Shown piece after piece: positions 60,684 through 64,000 of a stretch of DNA of 64,000 bases. Source of the stretch: Alphaproteobacteria bacterium (GTDB lineage Bacteria; Pseudomonadota; Alphaproteobacteria; Micavibrionales; Micavibrionaceae); assembly GCA_030424975.1 (NCBI GenBank), contig JAUHVY010000001.1, positions 617,093 to 681,092 of the forward strand. The letters run 5' to 3'. The notes under the pieces were generated by a model that worked only from the letters and a program-made list of their open reading frames with translations, was not told the origin of the DNA and made no database searches. Position 1 is the first letter of the stretch. Every line of letters starts with the position of its first letter. The position numbers and the translations under genes were made by a program.

Positions 60684-61904
60684 TTAGCGGTCAATCTCTC
60701 CGAATACGATATCCAGTGATCCGATAATGGATACGGTATCGGCTAGTTGATGCCCTTTACTCATAAAATCTAATGCCTGTAAGTGCGGGAAGCCCGGAGC
60801 GCGAATGCGGCAACGATATGGCTTGTTTGAACCGTCACTTACCAGATATACGCCAAACTCACCTTTAGGGGCCTCGACGGCAGTATATGTTTCGCCAGCG
60901 GGTACGTGATATCCTTCGGTGAAGAGTTTGAAGTGGTGAATCAATGCTTCCATTGATGACTTCATTTCTGCTCTTGGCGGAGGAGATATTTTGTAATCAT
61001 TGGTGCGAACATAGCCCTGTGGCATTTTTTCGGCGCATTGTTTTACGATCTTTATTGATTCGTGCATTTCTGCCATACGCACTAAATAACGTGCGTAACA
61101 GTCACCGGTTTTACCGACAGGAATATCAAAATCAAAATCTTCGTATGAATCATATGGCTGACTTTTTCGTAGATCCCAAGCCAGACCTGAACCACGAAGC
61201 ATTGGACCTGAAAAACCCCAATCTTGTGCTTCTTCCGCGCTAACAACACCAATATCAACTGTACGCTGCTTAAAGATACGGTTATCTGTCAATAGGCTCT
61301 CAAGGTCAGTTAGGAATTTAGGTAATTCATCTACCCATTCTACGATATCCTCAAGCAAGCCTGCAGGTAGATCTTGCGCTACACCACCGGGACGGAAATA
61401 GTTTGCATGTAAACGAGCGCCGCAAACGCGCTCATAAAATTCCATGCCTTTTTCACGCTCTTCAAAGCCCCATAGTGCTGGTGTTAATGCACCGACATCG
61501 AGGGCAAATGTCGTGATGTTCAAAATGTGGTTTAGAATACGACCGATTTCACAGAACATAACACGAATATATTGTCCGCGCTTGGGCACAGTAATGCCCA
61601 ACAGCTTTTCAGTTGCCAGCGCAAAGGCATGCTCCTGATTCATTGGGGCCACATAATCAAGGCGGTCAAAATATGGCACGGCCTGTGTATATGTTTTGTA
61701 TTCTATAAGCTTTTCTGTTCCACGGTGAAGTAAGCCGATATGAGGATCTGCACGCTCAACGATCTCACCTTCCATTTCAAGAACAAGACGAAGAACACCA
61801 TGCGCGGCAGGGTGTTGCGGGCCAAAGTTCATTGTAAACGGTTTGATCTGTGTTTCGTCACCGATCACGACGTCAGGTGTATCAACTTCATCATTAAGAG
61901 GCAT
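60684..61904 (-). CDS. nuoD: NADH-quinone oxidoreductase subunit D
   Basis: Complex I subunit lining the quinone-binding site, related to the [NiFe]-hydrogenase large subunit. It has 406 residues from ATG 61904. AGGAGGT lies 8 bases before this codon, inside nuoC, and decides the start; an upstream in-frame extension gives a poor lysine-rich leader. Quinone-site blocks are [20 protein letters not shown] and [19 protein letters not shown], with the conserved His residues. It overlaps nuoC by 11 bases. Confidence 0.97.
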   Translation of the reverse strand: MPLNDEVDTPDVVIGDETQIKPFTMNFGPQHPAAHGVLRLVLEMEGEIVERADPHIGLLHRGTEKLIEYKTYTQAVPYFDRLDYVAPMNQEHAFALATEKLLGITVPKRGQYIRVMFCEIGRILNHILNITTFALDVGALTPALWGFEEREKGMEFYERVCGARLHANYFRPGGVAQDLPAGLLEDIVEWVDELPKFLTDLESLLTDNRIFKQRTVDIGVVSAEEAQDWGFSGPMLRGSGLAWDLRKSQPYDSYEDFDFDIPVGKTGDCYARYLVRMAEMHESIKIVKQCAEKMPQGYVRTNDYKISPPPRAEMKSSMEALIHHFKLFTEGYHVPAGETYTAVEAPKGEFGVYLVSDGSNKPYRCRIRAPGFPHLQALDFMSKGHQLADTVSIIGSLDIVFGEIDR

Positions 61905-62604
61905 CTTCTGCGACCTCCTCTTCTTCTTCTGTGTTTTCTTCAGGGGTAGAATCATCATTTACAGCATGATCCAGCTCACCCTTCCAACCGTGAGGCGGAA
62001 TCGCACCCTTCTCATCGCCGGGAAGCTGTACGTCTGTCATGCCTTCCCATGGGCTGAGGTAATCGAAACGGCGGAAATCTTGTGTTAGTTTTACCGGTTC
62101 ATAAACTACTCGTTTTTGTTCTTCATCGTAACGCAGCTCGACATATCCTGTAAGAGGGAAATCTTTGCGTTGTGGGTGCCCTTCAAAGCCATAATCGGTA
62201 AGAATACGTCGTAGATCCGGGTTACCGCCAAACAGTACGCCATACATATCCCAAACCTCGCGTTCAAACCAGCCTGCAGAGCTGAACACATCCGTAGCAG
62301 TCGGAACAATTTGATTTTCTTCAACGGCGATACGCACACGACAACGATTATTCTGTCGTAGAGAAAGTAATATATAAACAACTTCGAAACGTTCCGCACG
62401 ATCCGGATAATCTACACCACAAACGTCTATAAGCGTCGTAAAGGCACATTCACGCTCATCACGCAAGAAACGTAAAACATCCTGTATAGAATCTGCCTTA
62501 GCGTTAATCACAAGTTCATCCTTAATGAACTCATGGCCAGTAACATGTTTGCTTAGTTTTTCGCAGATATATTCTGCGAGGTCTTTTATCGAATCACCGG
62601 GCAA
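61894..62604 (-). CDS. nuoC: NADH-quinone oxidoreductase subunit C
   Basis: Peripheral complex I subunit that binds NuoD and NuoB. It has 236 residues. The family signature is [20 protein letters not shown] with [20 protein letters not shown] and a [15 protein letters not shown] block. The final 25 residues are strongly acidic ([18 protein letters not shown]) and go beyond the usual end. The start overlaps nuoB by 11 bases. It is not fused to nuoD, unlike the enterobacterial form. Confidence 0.97.
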   Translation of the reverse strand: MPGDSIKDLAEYICEKLSKHVTGHEFIKDELVINAKADSIQDVLRFLRDERECAFTTLIDVCGVDYPDRAERFEVVYILLSLRQNNRCRVRIAVEENQIVPTATDVFSSAGWFEREVWDMYGVLFGGNPDLRRILTDYGFEGHPQRKDFPLTGYVELRYDEEQKRVVYEPVKLTQDFRRFDYLSPWEGMTDVQLPGDEKGAIPPHGWKGELDHAVNDDSTPEENTEEEEEVAEDAS

Positions 62605-63169
62605 TGCGTGTGTCCTCCCGCTGGATTTTCTTTTGTAACTGCATAATGCCGTAAATCATAGCTTCGGCTGTTGGCGGGCAGCCCGGAATGTATATATCAA
62701 CCGGAACAATACGGTCACAACCGCGAACGACGGAGTATGAGTAATGATAATAGCCACCGCCATTTGCACAGGAACCCATTGACACTACCCAACGTGGTTC
62801 AGGCATTTGGTCATATACGCGGCGCAATGCAGGCGCCATTTTATTTGTTAATGTACCGGCGACGATCATCACATCAGATTGGCGCGGTGACGGGCGTGGG
62901 ATCATCCCGAAACGGTCCATGTCATAGCGGCTCATATAGGCATGAATCATTTCAACTGCGCAACATGCCAAACCGAATGTCATCGGCCATAGAGAGCCCG
63001 TTCTGGCCCAGTCAAACAGGCTATCTGCACTTGTAAGCAAAAAACCCTTCTCATTCAGTGTTTTTGATATCGCAGCAGGCACTACGTCCTGTTGGCTGGC
63101 TGGTGGCAAGGGCGCAACAACGTCTTTGCCGTATGAAGGTGCCTTAAATATATCTCTGTCGTGTGCCAT
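62594..63169 (-). CDS. nuoB: NADH-quinone oxidoreductase subunit B
   Basis: Complex I subunit with the terminal [4Fe-4S] cluster N2 next to the quinone site. It has 191 residues. The ligands are the adjacent Cys69-Cys70 in [10 protein letters not shown], plus Cys134 and Cys164 in [10 protein letters not shown] and [10 protein letters not shown]. The N-terminal 40 residues are a variable extension. It follows nuoA by 26 bases. Confidence 0.98.
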   Translation of the reverse strand: MAHDRDIFKAPSYGKDVVAPLPPASQQDVVPAAISKTLNEKGFLLTSADSLFDWARTGSLWPMTFGLACCAVEMIHAYMSRYDMDRFGMIPRPSPRQSDVMIVAGTLTNKMAPALRRVYDQMPEPRWVVSMGSCANGGGYYHYSYSVVRGCDRIVPVDIYIPGCPPTAEAMIYGIMQLQKKIQREDTRIAR

Positions 63170-63195
63170 GTAATTACCTTAAATCTTTCGGAATG

Positions 63196-63567
63196 TTATT
63201 CCCATTCCAAGCCGCCCTTTTTCCATTCATAGATAAAGCCGACCGTCAGTACGGACAGGAAGATGACCATAGACCAAAACCCGAACGCGCCGATTTTTCC
63301 GAGTGTTATAGCCCATGGAAATAAAAATGCAATTTCAAGATCAAAAATAATGAACAGAAGTGTCACAAGATAGAAACGCACATCAAATTTGTTACGCGCA
63401 TCAGAAAACGCATCGAACCCACATTCATATGCAGAAAGCTTGTCCGCGTCTGGGTTACGTACGCCAACAAGAATGGAGCCCAATACCATTGCAACGGACA
63501 TTACGCCTGCAATCGCGATGAATACGAGAATCGGAAGATATTCCAATAAAAATTCTGATGATGCCAT
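63196..63567 (-). CDS. nuoA: NADH-quinone oxidoreductase subunit A
   Basis: Small membrane subunit of complex I. It has 123 residues with three membrane segments. The loop block [20 protein letters not shown] carries the conserved cysteine, and [20 protein letters not shown] is the second signature. It is the first gene of the nuo run; a promoter should lie in the 114 bases upstream, but no strong match is seen. Confidence 0.97.
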   Translation of the reverse strand: MASSEFLLEYLPILVFIAIAGVMSVAMVLGSILVGVRNPDADKLSAYECGFDAFSDARNKFDVRFYLVTLLFIIFDLEIAFLFPWAITLGKIGAFGFWSMVIFLSVLTVGFIYEWKKGGLEWE

Positions 63568-63676
63568 GATGATCTCTTTTTAAGCTTAATCGGTCATTCC
63601 TGTACTTTCTATCAGCTTATTAAGCGATTGAAAACACCCTGTTTATTAGTTTTTTCGATTTTTGTGGACGAGCAAA

Positions 63677-63701
63677 TAAAAAGCCCCGACATAATCGGGG
63701 C
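63677..63701 (-). terminator. Intrinsic terminator after tRNA-Asp
   Basis: In the minus-strand transcript GCCCCGA (63701-63695) pairs with TCGGGGC (63689-63683) around a 5-base loop, followed by UUUUU from the A run at 63682-63678. It is 14 bases downstream of the tRNA 3' end. Confidence 0.85.
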
Positions 63702-63715
63702 GTTTTATTCTTAAA

Positions 63716-63792
63716 TGGCGCGAGTGACGAGACTTGAACTCGCGGCCTCCGCCGTGACAGGGCGGCGCTCTAACCAACTGAGCTACACCCGC
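63716..63792 (-). tRNA. tRNA-Asp (GUC)
   Basis: A 77-base cloverleaf. The acceptor stem GCGGGTG pairs with CACTCGC, followed by discriminator G and an encoded CCA. The D arm has TAGCTCAGTTGGTTAGAGC. The anticodon loop CTGTCAC is held by CCGCC/GGCGG and gives anticodon GTC. The T arm is GCGAG-TTCAAGT-CTCGT. It has its own promoter candidate and a terminator, so it is a single-gene unit upstream of nuoA. Confidence 0.97.
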
Positions 63793-63810
63793 GCATTTAA
63801 GATGGAGAGT

Positions 63811-63839
63811 TAGATATCAGGATGCCCCACCTACGTCAA
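63811..63839 (-). promoter_or_regulatory. Candidate promoter for tRNA-Asp
   Basis: On the minus strand TTGACG (63839-63834, 5 of 6 for the -35 box) is followed after 17 bases by TATCTA (63816-63811), a weak -10. The distance to the tRNA 5' end (18 bases) is suitable. Confidence 0.45.
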
Positions 63840-63912
63840 GCATGATATGAAGAAAATGTCGAAAAAAATGTCATTTTTTTTATTACCTGATATTTCATAC
63901 CATATTATGTCA

Positions 63913-64000
63913 TTAAATGACCGTTTCCGGTGCTGTAAAATCAAGGCTCAACGCTTCTGCTACAGGCTTGTTTGTGATTTTACCCTTACATACATTTAAC
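63913..64000 (-). CDS. C-terminal end of a gene, possibly alanine dehydrogenase (partial)
   Basis: A minus-strand frame enters from the right edge and ends with TAA at 63913-63915, giving 28 residues that end LSLDFTAPETVI. The pattern (asparagine-valine, GKITNKPVAEAL, then a Leu-Asp-Phe/Tyr-Thr end) resembles the extreme C-terminus of alanine dehydrogenase. So short a piece cannot settle it. The 120 bases between it and the tRNA hold the tRNA promoter candidate and A/T-rich sequence. Confidence 0.4.
   Translation of the reverse strand, partial: LNVCKGKITNKPVAEALSLDFTAPETVI

Noticed and set aside
63814-63893. Inverted repeat ATATCAGG / CCTGATAT between tRNA-Asp and the edge gene
   Set aside because: Only 8 bases with a 64-base spacing in A/T-rich sequence; no supporting feature.

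Overview
The window is a nearly gap-free stretch of chromosomal housekeeping genes from an alphaproteobacterium. The gene order is the main evidence. The run rpsB-tsf-pyrH-frr-uppS-cdsA-dxr-rseP-bamA-skp-lpxD-fabZ-lpxA-lpxI-lpxB is followed on the other strand by gltX-gltA, then comEC, lexA, the trpGDC genes, a PpiD-like chaperone, tpiA, secG and pyrG. The dnaE-lolD-lolC-proS and nuo-birA-coaX-rnj blocks are also typical of that class. The SOS operator in front of lexA (GAAC-N7-GAAC) is the alphaproteobacterial type. Base composition looks moderate (by eye a little over 40% G+C, not computed). Lineage below class cannot be fixed from the sequence; an early-branching or uncultivated group is possible.

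Layout. 1-3.1 kb: pyrG, secG and tpiA on the minus strand. 3.1-11.1 kb: ppiD, trpE, trpG, trpD, trpC and lexA on the plus strand, with a divergent polysaccharide deacetylase on the minus strand between trpE and trpG. 11.1-16.2 kb: comEC (minus), then gltX and gltA (plus). 16.2-32.3 kb: a long minus-strand envelope and translation block (lipid A genes, fabZ, skp, bamA, two tandem rseP paralogues, dxr, cdsA, uppS, frr, pyrH, tsf, rpsB). 32.4-42.9 kb: dnaE, lolD, lolC, an archaeal-type proS, a secreted hypothetical protein, a DUF1467 protein, rnj and coaX. 43-63.6 kb: birA and all fourteen complex I genes (nuoA to nuoN) on the minus strand. These are split by an opposite-strand purL-purQ pair and by three small extra genes. 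63.7-64 kb: tRNA-Asp and the last codons of a gene that may be alanine dehydrogenase.

How the parts fit. Most genes serve envelope building (lipid A, isoprenoid carrier and phospholipid precursors, BAM and Lol machineries), translation (S2, EF-Ts, RRF, ProRS, GluRS, tRNA-Asp), nucleotide and tryptophan synthesis, and respiration. No phage, insertion sequence, CRISPR array or toxin system is visible. No gap between genes exceeds about 210 bases. I do not see an undescribed multi-gene system. The points most worth a second look are an apparent in-place replacement of the bacterial prolyl-tRNA synthetase by the archaeal/eukaryotic type, a long-form PurL plus PurQ inserted in the nuo region, two adjacent site-2 proteases, a His-rich loop in NuoL, an acidic N-terminal extension on LolD, and structured RNA candidates before rpsB and between tsf and pyrH.
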